Of a stretch of DNA of 24,842 bases, positions 14,882 to 22,978 are shown in pieces. The position numbers and the translations under genes are program-made. How positions within the stretch are numbered: position 1 is the first letter of the stretch; each line of letters begins with the position of its first letter. The notes beneath the pieces were generated by a model. It worked only from the letters and a program-made list of their open reading frames with translations. It did not search any database and was not told where the DNA came from. The stretch comes from Flavobacteriales bacterium (GTDB lineage Bacteria > Bacteroidota > Bacteroidia > NORP154). The stretch lies in contig DTSC01000247.1 in assembly GCA_012965625.1 (NCBI GenBank), positions 1 through 24,842 of the forward strand, read 5' to 3'.

Positions 14882-16444
14882 ATGGAACAAATTATAACAG
14901 ACAATAAGGGACAAATTTCTGAAACTTTAGCAGAATTGGGAATAAAGGAAATTAATTCAGGTGCATGCACTGGAACCAAATGGCTATCCACTTCTGGAGA
15001 ACTTATAGAATCCTATTCTCCTGGTACAGGAGAGCTCATTGGAAAGGTTCAACAAGGGACATGGGATGATTATGAGACCATAATCAACACTGCACAATCA
15101 GCTTTTAAAGTCTGGAGATTGGTCCCAGCACCACAACGAGGAGAAATTGTTCGCCAAATTGGAAATGAGCTTAGAAAGAACAAAGAACCATTGGGAAGGC
15201 TTGTTGCTCATGAAATGGGAAAAATCTACCAAGAAGGTCTGGGTGAGGTACAGGAGATGATTGATATTTGTGATTTCTCTGTTGGTTTATCTCGACAACT
15301 TCACGGATTTACCATGCACTCTGAAAGACCTAGCCATCGCATGTACGATCAATATCATCCATTGGGCATTGTCGGTGTTATTTCAGCTTTTAACTTTCCT
15401 GTTGCTGTTTGGGCATGGAATGCTATGATTGCTATGGTATGTGGAGATGTTGTGGTTTGGAAACCTTCTTCTAAAGTAATGCTTTGCTCTATAGCTGTTC
15501 ACAACATAGTTAGCAAAGTTTTAAGAGAGAATAATGTTCAAGAGGGTGTACTTAATCTTATTGCCTCAAGTTCAAAATATGTTGGTGACGATTTCCTTGC
15601 AGATAAAAGAGTAGCTATGATCTCGGCAACTAGCTCAACACGAGTAGGGAAAAAAGTCGCAAAAATCGTAGGAGAAAGACTTGGTAAAACCATTCTTGAA
15701 CTAGGTGGGAACAATGCCATAATCATATCAGAAAAAGCTGATATAGAAATGTCAATTCGAGCTGTTCTGTTTGGATCTGTAGGAACTTGTGGTCAGCGCT
15801 GTACTTCAACTCGCAGGCTAATCATCCATGATTCCATTTATGATGTAATATTGGAAAAACTCAAAACAGCCTATGGGCAGTTGAAATTTGGCAACCCTTT
15901 AGATGAAAGCAATCATGTGGGGCCACTAATTGACAAAGGAGCTGTTCAGGATTTCCTCAACGCAATTGAGAAAGTAAAAGAGGAAGGCGGTAAAATTATT
16001 TGCGGTGGCGAGGTTTTAGAAGGTGAATATTACAAATCAGGCTGTTATGTTACTCCTTGTATCGCTGAAGCTAGAAATAATTACCAAATTGTTCAAGAGG
16101 AAACATTTGCTCCATTATTATATGTTTTAAAGTATTCCCAACTTACGGAAGCAATTGATATGCATAATGACGTCCCCCAGGGTTTGTCTTCAGCCATCTT
16201 TACCAAGGATTTATTGGAAGGTGAAAAGTTTCTTTCTCATGCTGGATCAGATTGTGGAATAGCAAATATTAACATAGGGACTTCAGGAGCCGAAATAGGC
16301 GGAGCATTTGGAGGTGAAAAAGAAACTGGTGGTGGAAGAGAATCAGGATCTGATGCCTGGAAAGCATATATGCGTCGGCAAACTAATACAATCAATTATG
16401 GTACTGACATGCCACTGGCACAAGGAATCAAATTTGACCTCTAA
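14882..16444 (+). CDS. amaB: ALDH7/antiquitin-type aldehyde dehydrogenase (probable piperideine-6-carboxylate / aminoadipate-semialdehyde dehydrogenase)
   Basis: This 520-residue NAD(P)-dependent aldehyde dehydrogenase has Glu273 in LELGGNNA and catalytic Cys307 in GQRCTSTRR, the standard 34-residue spacing. The C-terminal blocks SGAEIGGAFGGEKETGGGRE and SDAWKAYMRRQTNTINY are distinctive of the ALDH7 (antiquitin) family, which oxidises aminoadipate semialdehyde in lysine breakdown. The ISAFNFPVAVWAWNAM segment before it is the usual cofactor-binding entrance. No other lysine catabolism genes are in the window, so the substrate is inferred from family alone. Its stop codon interlocks by 4 nt with the stop of the convergent pseudogene at 16441. 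Confidence 0.85.
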   Translation: MEQIITDNKGQISETLAELGIKEINSGACTGTKWLSTSGELIESYSPGTGELIGKVQQGTWDDYETIINTAQSAFKVWRLVPAPQRGEIVRQIGNELRKNKEPLGRLVAHEMGKIYQEGLGEVQEMIDICDFSVGLSRQLHGFTMHSERPSHRMYDQYHPLGIVGVISAFNFPVAVWAWNAMIAMVCGDVVVWKPSSKVMLCSIAVHNIVSKVLRENNVQEGVLNLIASSSKYVGDDFLADKRVAMISATSSTRVGKKVAKIVGERLGKTILELGGNNAIIISEKADIEMSIRAVLFGSVGTCGQRCTSTRRLIIHDSIYDVILEKLKTAYGQLKFGNPLDESNHVGPLIDKGAVQDFLNAIEKVKEEGGKIICGGEVLEGEYYKSGCYVTPCIAEARNNYQIVQEETFAPLLYVLKYSQLTEAIDMHNDVPQGLSSAIFTKDLLEGEKFLSHAGSDCGIANINIGTSGAEIGGAFGGEKETGGGRESGSDAWKAYMRRQTNTINYGTDMPLAQGIKFDL

Positions 16445-16640
16445 TTAGCTCCACCCTCTTGAATTGAAGGACAGGGGATAGTACCATAAGAACAGAACAC
16501 TCAACAATCGCCCTTTTTAGGTTTAAATATATTTTACAAGCAAGGCATTCATAGATGAACAAACAGGCATCTTTTGGCATTCTTTATTTAAAAGAAGTGC
16601 TGCAACCAGGGCAAGTAATCGTTGATTTATATTCGATCAT
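16441..16640 (-). pseudogene. GDCCVxC-domain gene remnant (metal-cassette partner), multiply broken
   Basis: Read from ATG 16640 the strand gives MIEYKSTITCPGCSTSFK, then TAA (16584-16586), then in the same frame RMPKDACLFIYECLACK. After a one-base loss near 16519-16526 the next frame gives KPKKGDC, TGA (16501-16503), VFCSYGTIPCPSIQ and ends EGGAN. Restored, this is the small Cys-rich GDCCVxC protein commonly found beside MerT/MerP genes in Bacteroidota (family pattern: TCPxCG, MPTDACQFFYEC, GDCCVFCSYG). The lesions are one nonsense codon, one frameshift and one TGA at the second Cys of GDCC. The TGA is notable because some members of this family are annotated as selenoproteins. It starts 33 nt after the HMA pseudogene. 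Confidence 0.72.
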
Positions 16641-16673
16641 CTGGATTCTTTGCTAATTAATATTCATAATAGA

Positions 16674-16959
16674 TTATAGAACTTTAGATCCTGTTTCTTT
16701 TGCTATAGAGGCGGCAAGTTCCTCCTTAGAAATTGCAGAAAGGTCATAAGTAGCATAGGCCTTCCCTTCTGAATATGACACTGTTGCCTCTATAATACCA
16801 GGCATCACAGTTAATGGCAGAAACAATATGATGCTCACAAGTGCTGCAAGTCATTCCTTGAACATCAAATTCAACCGAAGCAAAGGCAATGAGCAATGGC
16901 CCTATGCAACCCAAAGAAGTAGCTATAGCTGCGAACAAGCCTGTTCCTAAAAACCTCAT
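16674..16959 (-). pseudogene. MerT-MerP (HMA) fusion remnant with internal deletion and frameshift
   Basis: From ATG 16959 the frame reads MRFLGTGLFAAIATSLGCIG, the first membrane helix of a MerT-like mercury transporter with its Cys pair reduced to Gly-Cys. Within a few residues it passes to FDVQGMTCSTCEHHIVSAIN, the metal-binding start of an HMA/MerP domain (CxxC). The frame then degenerates. Shifting by one base at about 16806-16809 restores MPGIIEATVSYSEGKAYATY and DLSAISKEELAASIAKETG up to TAA at 16674, completing the HMA fold. Full-length Bacteroidota MerTP proteins have about 100 residues with further helices between these parts, so both a deletion and a frameshift occurred. It once probably moved Hg(II) or a similar metal. 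Confidence 0.75.
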
Positions 16960-17017
16960 TTATTTCTACCGTCCACGCCTTTTAGATATCAAATATTTAT
17001 ATTATTATTTATATTCA

Positions 17018-17025
17018 TAAATTTG
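17018..17025 (+). promoter_or_regulatory. Candidate -7 box of the lipoprotein gene at 17075 (TAAATTTG)
   Basis: TAAATTTG matches TAnnTTTG and lies about 50 nt before the ATG at 17075, in very AT-rich DNA where chance matches are more likely. Confidence 0.35.
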
Positions 17026-17074
17026 TAATGATTAAAATTATAAGATTATTTCCATAAACCTTAAAGATACCATT

Positions 17075-17620
17075 ATGAAAAAGATTTTTATACCAAGTTT
17101 AATACTATTAGCTTTCATATTAGTGAAATGTAATTCAGAAGTTAAAACTGAAGCAGAAAGCAATAGTGAAACAGAGCAAACTATTGACCTAGGGAATGTA
17201 GATGAAATTGATATGGGAGAACATGGTTTTCAGATAATTATAAAGGTTCCTGCTTCCGGCAGTACAATTCCCAAACCTACTATTGATGTTCTTGATTGGG
17301 GAGCTGTTGAAGTTAGGGTTGGAAACAATTTCCAAATTCAAATCTCTGCAAGTGCAGGGGATGTGACTCAAAGAAAAGAAGATATTGGATTGGATGATGT
17401 ATTTGAAACCACCTTTATTATAGAAGAGGAAAATGCACTCTTATACAGCTCAAAGATTCGTGGTACTGATTTGGAACCTGAATATCACTTTTATGTTATA
17501 ATTTCTGATGGTACAAAAGCATATGAAACAGAAGACATTAAGGGAGAAGTCTTTTCAAAAAAGGTAACAGAAAGAATGTTTAACCTTGCAAAAGCCATAA
17601 AGATTAAACCTGCAATATAA
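17075..17620 (+). CDS. Uncharacterised lipoprotein
   Basis: This 181-residue product has a signal peptide (MKKIFIPSLILLAFILV) and a Cys at residue 19 in VKCNSE, probably lipidated. An acidic, Ser/Glu-rich linker (about 20-45) is followed by a beta-rich domain starting HGFQIIIKVPASGSTIPKPT and running through VRVGNNFQIQISAS to YHFYVIISDGTKAYETEDI. The C-terminal 25 residues are basic and likely helical. I do not recognise the family; the pattern suggests a small beta-sandwich envelope protein. It is monocistronic and converges on the DUF5723 gene with an 18-nt gap. Confidence 0.7.
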   Translation: MKKIFIPSLILLAFILVKCNSEVKTEAESNSETEQTIDLGNVDEIDMGEHGFQIIIKVPASGSTIPKPTIDVLDWGAVEVRVGNNFQIQISASAGDVTQRKEDIGLDDVFETTFIIEEENALLYSSKIRGTDLEPEYHFYVIISDGTKAYETEDIKGEVFSKKVTERMFNLAKAIKIKPAI

Positions 17621-17638
17621 AAAAGTCTCAGCGCCTTC

Positions 17639-19102
17639 TTAAAATCTAAATCGCAAAAACCCTGTGCTTAAGGACAGGTTTGGCCTGGACTCGTTGAAAA
17701 AAGTAAAAGCATCTCTAGAAGCAATTCCAATCTCCCATGCGCCTTCGCTGAGCATTAATACTATGCCAAGAGGCAAGTTATATCCATAATTTCCGCCAGT
17801 ACTTAATCCAGAACTCAACCTCAACCATGGAATAGGAATTATGTCAAAGCCTATTGCAATTAAAGATTTTTCATAATTTCCAGCAACGGTATTAGCAGGA
17901 ATTACGATATCAAAACCAACCTCAAACTTATCACTTGCCTTAAAACTTGCTCCTGCTCTGAGATGGGTTGGCAAACTTATCTTCTTCTCAACAACACCAT
18001 TCCATTTAAAAAAACCACTATCTCCCAAAATCTCCTGAGCTTGTTCAAATAGATTATATGAGCTGAATCCTGGAGATGCCAAATCTATCAAAGTTTCATC
18101 ACCTGCCTGATACACATTGCCATCCCATGTGATGCTTCCAATATCATTTATTGCCAGCCCAATTTTCAGCTTTTCACCCAGAACAATACTTATCCCTAAG
18201 TCAATCCCTATCCCACTTCCAACAGATTTAGGTAATAAGCCTTCATCTTCAACCGAAGATGGATTATTGGTTTTTGCAGAATCTCCATATTCTATTTCAA
18301 GGGCTGGAGTAATTGCCGAAAATGCTTCTAGCTCACCGCCTTCAACCTTTGCATCCATAATAGCCATCCCTGACAAGTATTTAAACCCCACACCTCCATA
18401 TAGAGCCGTATTTTCATTTCCCAACAGTATCCTGCCATAAGAAAAATTGTACTCCCTGTACCAGGACATAGACAATTCTGATTCTCCCAGGATTTCAGAA
18501 AATAATTTTGGCAATAAGTTAATCCCCTTTTCAATAAGCCCTAAGGTGTCTTGAGGAAGATTTGCCGAATTGATTATTGTATCTCCAGTTGTTAAGATCA
18601 AATTGGTAAAATAAGGTGCATTGTAACCCCTGAAAAGAATTTCTGACATTATTTCACTGAACTTTGAATACCATTGAAACCTTTCTCTTATTCCAAAGGC
18701 AAAACCACCTAATTCTTTTTTCGGCTGTATTCCTAAAGCAATCCAGGTAACATCAAAATTCGCTGCTAATCCTGATTCAGTAAAGTCTTGAGCAGCAGTG
18801 ATTTTCTCATCATAGGTGAAATCTGTATTGCCTTTTTTAAGACTCCCAATAAGTTCTGACTTTATCAAGGCTTCTGAATAAAATGAATAGGCTCCTTCCA
18901 GCAATCCAAAAGAAATTTTCTTATCGTCCTTTGGTGCCCAGCCCAAATTAGAAGGATTAATACCCATCGCCTGATAGTCAGTAACAAAAGTGCTTGCAGC
19001 ACCCGCTCTTCCAGTTGCAGTAAATGCGCTCATTTCTGATTGGGAAAATCCAGCCATGCTTCCAATTAATCCAAAAAGCAACAATCCTGATTTTTGAAGC
19101 AA
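17639..19102 (-). CDS. DUF5723-family outer-membrane beta-barrel protein
   Basis: This product of about 488 residues is exported: MLQKSGLLLFGLIGSMAGFS followed by Q is a typical Bacteroidota signal peptide. The mature protein opens with FTATGRAGAASTFVTDYQAM and GINPSNLGWA, characteristic of DUF5723. Long alternating hydrophobic/polar strands follow and the chain ends LRFRF, with the terminal aromatic expected of a BAM-inserted barrel. The function is unknown. The frame extends upstream to a GTG at 19162, but those 20 residues do not resemble a signal peptide, so TTG 19102 is preferred; the choice is uncertain. It is divergent from the DUF4296 lipoprotein gene. Confidence 0.82.
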   Translation of the reverse strand: MLQKSGLLLFGLIGSMAGFSQSEMSAFTATGRAGAASTFVTDYQAMGINPSNLGWAPKDDKKISFGLLEGAYSFYSEALIKSELIGSLKKGNTDFTYDEKITAAQDFTESGLAANFDVTWIALGIQPKKELGGFAFGIRERFQWYSKFSEIMSEILFRGYNAPYFTNLILTTGDTIINSANLPQDTLGLIEKGINLLPKLFSEILGESELSMSWYREYNFSYGRILLGNENTALYGGVGFKYLSGMAIMDAKVEGGELEAFSAITPALEIEYGDSAKTNNPSSVEDEGLLPKSVGSGIGIDLGISIVLGEKLKIGLAINDIGSITWDGNVYQAGDETLIDLASPGFSSYNLFEQAQEILGDSGFFKWNGVVEKKISLPTHLRAGASFKASDKFEVGFDIVIPANTVAGNYEKSLIAIGFDIIPIPWLRLSSGLSTGGNYGYNLPLGIVLMLSEGAWEIGIASRDAFTFFNESRPNLSLSTGFLRFRF

Positions 19103-19124
19103 TCTGGCATCAAGCGAAAAAGTG

Positions 19125-19132
19125 TACTTTTG
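19125..19132 (+). promoter_or_regulatory. Possible -7 box for the DUF4296 gene (TACTTTTG)
   Basis: TACTTTTG matches TAnnTTTG about 83 nt before the ATG at 19215. It lies between the divergent genes only if the DUF5723 protein starts at 19102. No -33 element is evident. Confidence 0.25.
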
Positions 19133-19214
19133 CCCCTCTGTTTTGATACGATAAATATCCACGGTTTTAATTTCTTTTGATAATAATAAGGTTTTATATA
19201 AATGCTTCTAAATT

Positions 19215-19571
19215 ATGAAGAAAATTACAATTCTCCTTTTCTTTCCCCTGATAGTTTCTTGTAATCAGGCAAAGGAGGAAGTTCCAAATAATATCCTTTC
19301 TGTAGAACAGATGACTGCAATTATGGTTGATATTCAGCTGATTGAAGGCGGAGTGGTAATTATGAAATTCAACAAAGACAAAGACCGTAAGGAGATTCTT
19401 AAATACTATGATTCACTATATGAAGAACATCAAATAGATAAGCCCTTATTTGATAAAAGCTTAGAATATTATTGTAAACGACCAGGGTTGTTTGTCGATA
19501 TTTATGATGGCGTCATTAATAAATTGAGTGAAATTCAGGCTGAAGTGGAAAACAGAAAAGATTACCCCTAA
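19215..19571 (+). CDS. DUF4296 lipoprotein
   Basis: This 118-residue product has a short signal peptide ending IVSC, with Cys16 as the lipidated residue. After it comes the DUF4296 pattern: PNNILSVEQMTAIMVDIQLI (P-x-N-I-L then M-x-x-I-x-x-D), followed by the helix KYYDSLYEEHQIDKPLFDKS and the closing YYCKRPGLFVDIYDGVINKL. The family is Bacteroidota-specific and of unknown function, probably an all-helical periplasmic or outer-membrane-anchored protein. Its stop interlocks by 4 nt (CTAA, 19568-19571) with the convergent epimerase gene. Confidence 0.88.
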   Translation: MKKITILLFFPLIVSCNQAKEEVPNNILSVEQMTAIMVDIQLIEGGVVIMKFNKDKDRKEILKYYDSLYEEHQIDKPLFDKSLEYYCKRPGLFVDIYDGVINKLSEIQAEVENRKDYP

Positions 19572-20584
19572 TTGTTTTTTTGTTGCAAAAACACGCTGGC
19601 AGCATGATTTACAGATTCTGCAATTGGAAAAAATTCCACTTCTAATAATTGCCTGATCTTGTCCGTTGAGTAATAACTTTTATTATTGGATTCCCGTGCA
19701 ATTTCTTTGGTTATAAGCGGTTTGCCTCTCATCAAAAAGGAACGAATCTTTTCAAACCGCCAAAACATCTCAGCAAGAAAAGGCGTGATAAGGAAATTGG
19801 GCCTTGGCTTTTCTAAAGCATCCGCAATCATGCCAAAGACTTCCTTAAAAGGAAGATTATCACCATTTAGAATAAACCTCTCGCCACTAACTTCGTGCTT
19901 CATGAGCTTTATCATTACTGTGGCAACATCCCTTACATCTACAAAACCATTCGCCCCTGAAGTATAAAATTTTAGTCCGGACCATACATCATGAAACATC
20001 CTGGCACTGCTCCTTTTCCAATTGCCGGGCCCCACAATAATTGTCGGATTAACAATAACTGCATTTAGCCCCTCCTCAATTCCACGCCAGACTTCCTTTT
20101 CTGATTCATATTTACTGATTGAATAATTGGATTTCCCATCATCTGATTTCCAGGCAGCATTCTCAGTAATCAAAATATCTTTGGGGGGAATTCCTATTGA
20201 GGCGACAGAGCTCGCAAAACAAAGTTTTTTTACCTTTTTCTCCAAACAAGCATTTACCACATTAGCGGTTCCTTCTACATTGACTTTCATCATTTTCTCC
20301 CTGGCCCTAGGATTAAAAGAAACCATTGCAGCACAATGATAAACCTCGCAATCCTTTTCAATGGAATCCAATAAAGAATGGATATCCAGAATATCTCCAT
20401 CCATCCATTTAATCTTCTCAAACAATTGTGCTCCTGCTTCTTTTTGGTGAAAATCAAATATTCCTTTGATTACGGAAAGATCAGAAGTAGGTCTTTTAAT
20501 TGCGACCACATCTTTCTCCTGCCTGATAAGCTCATAGATCAAATTAGCTCCTAATAAACCCGTGCCACCAGTAACAAAATCCAT
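19568..20584 (-). CDS. NAD(P)-dependent epimerase/dehydratase (extended SDR)
   Basis: This 338-residue extended short-chain dehydrogenase has an N-terminal Rossmann loop GGTGLLG at 6-12 directly after the initiator MDFVT. HCAAMVSFNP is at about 83-92, the active-site Ser is around 126 in CFASSVASIG, and Tyr154-xxx-Lys158 lies in YSISKYESE. NPTIIVGPGNW is the usual loop that opens the substrate domain. The closest family feel is dihydroflavonol-4-reductase or nucleoside-sugar epimerase type; the substrate is unknown. The ATG at 20584 has no room for an N-terminal extension. It is divergent from tyrS across 48 nt. Confidence 0.88.
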   Translation of the reverse strand: MDFVTGGTGLLGANLIYELIRQEKDVVAIKRPTSDLSVIKGIFDFHQKEAGAQLFEKIKWMDGDILDIHSLLDSIEKDCEVYHCAAMVSFNPRAREKMMKVNVEGTANVVNACLEKKVKKLCFASSVASIGIPPKDILITENAAWKSDDGKSNYSISKYESEKEVWRGIEEGLNAVIVNPTIIVGPGNWKRSSARMFHDVWSGLKFYTSGANGFVDVRDVATVMIKLMKHEVSGERFILNGDNLPFKEVFGMIADALEKPRPNFLITPFLAEMFWRFEKIRSFLMRGKPLITKEIARESNNKSYYSTDKIRQLLEVEFFPIAESVNHAASVFLQQKNN

Positions 20585-20607
20585 TGAACAAAAGTAGGTT
20601 AATTAAT

Positions 20608-20615
20608 TATCTTTG
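20608..20615 (+). promoter_or_regulatory. Candidate -7 box of tyrS (TATCTTTG)
   Basis: TATCTTTG is identical to the boxes before dxs and the M23 operon. The expected start near 20621 would give a leader of about 12 nt to ATG 20633 but almost none to the upstream TTG at 20624, which supports the ATG as the real start. Confidence 0.55.
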
Positions 20616-20632
20616 AGCTGAAATTGAAACCT

Positions 20633-21910
20633 ATGGATTTTGTAGAAGAGTTGAAATGGCGAGGCATGGTACATGATGTTATGCCCGAAACTGAAGAACA
20701 TCTTTCTAAAGGGATTACCACAGGATACGTTGGGTTTGACCCTACCTCATCTTCATTAACAGTTGGCAACCTGGTACCAGTAATGTTATTGGTGCATTTT
20801 CAAAACGCAGGACACAAACCTGTTGCCCTGGTGGGAGGTGCAACCGGAATGATCGGAGACCCATCAGGAAAAGATGAAGAGCGTAAACTTCTTGATAATA
20901 AGACTCTTGAAGAAAACCTGAGTGGCATAGAAAGCCAATTGAGAAAATTTCTGAATTTTGATTGTGGCGAAAATGCTGCAGAATTAACCAACAATATTGA
21001 TTTTTATAAAGAAATGGATATGTTCGATTTTTTCAGGGATATTGGCAAACACCTTACCGTAAGCTATATGATAGCCAAAGACTCTGTAAAAAGCCGACTC
21101 GAAGGAGGAATGTCATTTACAGAATTTGCATATCAACTATTTCAAGGATACGATTTTCTTTGGCTATATGAGAACAAAAACTGCACTTTTCAAATGGGTG
21201 GGTCTGACCAATGGGGGAACATTACATCTGGAACAGAATTGATCCGAAGAAAAACTGGGGGAAAGGCTTATGCCCTAACCTGCCCATTACTAACAAAAAG
21301 CGACGGTTCTAAATTTGGTAAATCAGAAGAAGGTAATATCTGGTTAGATCCGAACCAGACAACTCCATATAAGTTTTGCCAATATTGGCTGAATTGTTCT
21401 GATAATGACGCTTCCAAGTACATCAGGATATTTTCAACAAGAGGAAAAGAGGAAATTGAAGCGCTTGAAAAAGAACATCAGGCTGCACCGCACCTCAGAT
21501 CTCTTCAAAAAGAACTTGCTAAAGAAATCACCATCAGAGTTCATTCTGAAGAAGACCATAATATGGCAATTAAAGCTTCAGAGTTACTTTTTGGTAAGGG
21601 AACTACAGATTCACTTAAGGACCTGCCAGAAGCAACCCTTTTGGATATATTTGAAGGAGTTCCTCGTTCACAGATCAGCAAGGGCGAAATAGATAAAGGG
21701 GTTGGCATCATAGATTTCCTGGTTGGCAAAACCGCTGTACTTCCTTCAAATGGAGAAGCAAGGCGGATGCTGAAGGGTGGTGGTATTAGCATTAATAAAT
21801 CAAAAGTTAAAGAAGAGGACTTCCAGATTGAAGCAAAAGATTTGTTGAATAACAAATATATCCTTGTTCAAAAAGGAAAAAAGAACTACCATCTGGTTAT
21901 CGTTGATTAA
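20633..21910 (+). CDS. tyrS: Tyrosine--tRNA ligase
   Basis: TyrS charges tRNA-Tyr. The 425-residue product carries the class I features: GFDPTSSSLTVGN, where TVGN (43-46) is the HIGH-equivalent, then the tyrosine-binding QLFQGYDFLWLYE and GGSDQWGNITSGTELIRR. The KMSKS-equivalent KFGKS is at 227-231. A C-terminal S4 RNA-binding domain follows (SNGEARRMLKGGGISINKSK). This is the bacterial TyrRS of the TyrS type. An in-frame TTG at 20624 would add three residues, but ATG 20633 (MDFVEELKWRGM) fits both the family and the promoter. Its stop interlocks by 4 nt (TTAA) with the convergent LuxE-like gene. Confidence 0.97.
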   Translation: MDFVEELKWRGMVHDVMPETEEHLSKGITTGYVGFDPTSSSLTVGNLVPVMLLVHFQNAGHKPVALVGGATGMIGDPSGKDEERKLLDNKTLEENLSGIESQLRKFLNFDCGENAAELTNNIDFYKEMDMFDFFRDIGKHLTVSYMIAKDSVKSRLEGGMSFTEFAYQLFQGYDFLWLYENKNCTFQMGGSDQWGNITSGTELIRRKTGGKAYALTCPLLTKSDGSKFGKSEEGNIWLDPNQTTPYKFCQYWLNCSDNDASKYIRIFSTRGKEEIEALEKEHQAAPHLRSLQKELAKEITIRVHSEEDHNMAIKASELLFGKGTTDSLKDLPEATLLDIFEGVPRSQISKGEIDKGVGIIDFLVGKTAVLPSNGEARRMLKGGGISINKSKVKEEDFQIEAKDLLNNKYILVQKGKKNYHLVIVD

Positions 21911-22911
21911 GAGTCCGTAACAAGCAGATTACACCCCCTTAGGGCACTATTATCCAATCTCCCCAAAACCTCAAAATTTCCATCAGAGGCTCTTTTTCCC
22001 AGGTCATTTGTTGCTATAAAAGCACACGAATGGACATTGGCGAGATCAATAATATTTATTCCTCCGCTATCACCATCTTCCACATAGCTCAATGGATCAT
22101 TTACTTCCCTAATTAATATATGCTTCCAAGGAGGGCTGCTAAAAAGGCCTCCTCCTTTAGAATACGACTGGGACAACAGCTCAGTCATGCTATATTCAGA
22201 ATGGATCTGCTTCACTCCAAATCCTTTCATAAGGGCGAGATGAAGCTCTTCCCTTAATATTTCTTTACGACGCCCCTTCATACCACCAGTTTCCATCACC
22301 AGCATATTCTCAACATTAAAATCTCCAATGGCCGAATCACAAAGATCCAATAAGGCATAGGAAACACCAAAAACCAAGACTTTTTTTTTCTGTTTCGAGC
22401 AGCTATTTATCACATCACACAATTTATCATCATTATGAAGATAATAGCCGCTAAATAAATCTCCTGATAGCTTTATCATTTCATCAACCATGTAGATTAG
22501 AGAGCAATTCGGATTTTCTTGGTAACTAGGTAATACAGCAATGACGATATACTCATTAATCTTTCCATATTCAAGCTCAAACCCCCGGATAAAGCTTTGA
22601 CGGTATAGCGCCAAGCTTTTTACATAGTGTTTGCTTTTTACCGCACCTGGAGAAGTACCACTACTGTGAAACACCATTTCCGCATAATCCTTTCCTGTAA
22701 CGACCTTGTGAGTCTTAAATAGTTCTATTGGCATAAACACAATTTCCTCCAAAGTTTTGGCTTGACTGCAATCTATACCGAGAGAATCTAAATATTTCTT
22801 ATATATTATATTGTGCTCTGCCTGGTATTTATATAAGGTCAGGGCAAGAGATTCAAATGATGTTTCTGCGTGTTTTAAAAAGATCTCTTCAACAAAACTA
22901 TTTATGTTCAT
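21907..22911 (-). CDS. LuxE/PaaK-family acyl-protein synthetase-like protein
   Basis: This 334-residue protein resembles LuxE acyl-protein synthetase, the ATP-dependent fatty-acid-activating subunit of the bioluminescence reductase. Its family includes many non-luminous Bacteroidota members. Seen: FMPIELFKTHKVV, the nucleotide-binding loop FHSSGTSPGAVKSKHYV, VLPSYQENPNCSLIYMV, METGGMKGRRKEILREELH, and EYSMTELLSQSYSKGGG, all LuxE-like in order. No luxA, luxB, luxC or luxD is in the window, so luminescence is not implied; activation of an acyl group for transfer to a protein or metabolite is the safest statement. ATG 22911 is preferred over GTG 22917. It is divergent from the lipoprotein gene at 22979. 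Confidence 0.8.
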   Translation of the reverse strand: MNINSFVEEIFLKHAETSFESLALTLYKYQAEHNIIYKKYLDSLGIDCSQAKTLEEIVFMPIELFKTHKVVTGKDYAEMVFHSSGTSPGAVKSKHYVKSLALYRQSFIRGFELEYGKINEYIVIAVLPSYQENPNCSLIYMVDEMIKLSGDLFSGYYLHNDDKLCDVINSCSKQKKKVLVFGVSYALLDLCDSAIGDFNVENMLVMETGGMKGRRKEILREELHLALMKGFGVKQIHSEYSMTELLSQSYSKGGGLFSSPPWKHILIREVNDPLSYVEDGDSGGINIIDLANVHSCAFIATNDLGKRASDGNFEVLGRLDNSALRGCNLLVTDS

Positions 22912-22978
22912 TAACACGAAAATTGTTTGAAAAGCGTTTGATATTTATTAATTTTATTCATTGCAATTGTTATCATTG

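Noticed and set aside
16441..16959. Insertion sequence or transposon bringing the metal-resistance remnants
   Set aside because: No transposase fragment, terminal inverted repeat or target duplication is visible around the remnants.
17659..17681. CCTGT...ACAGG hairpin near the end of the DUF5723 gene
   Set aside because: Five base pairs inside coding sequence with no T-tract; not enough for a terminator call.
21907..22911. Phenylacetate-CoA ligase (PaaK) assignment
   Set aside because: Length and motif order (METGGMKGRR, EYSMTELLSQ) match LuxE acyl-protein synthetase better than the longer PaaK.
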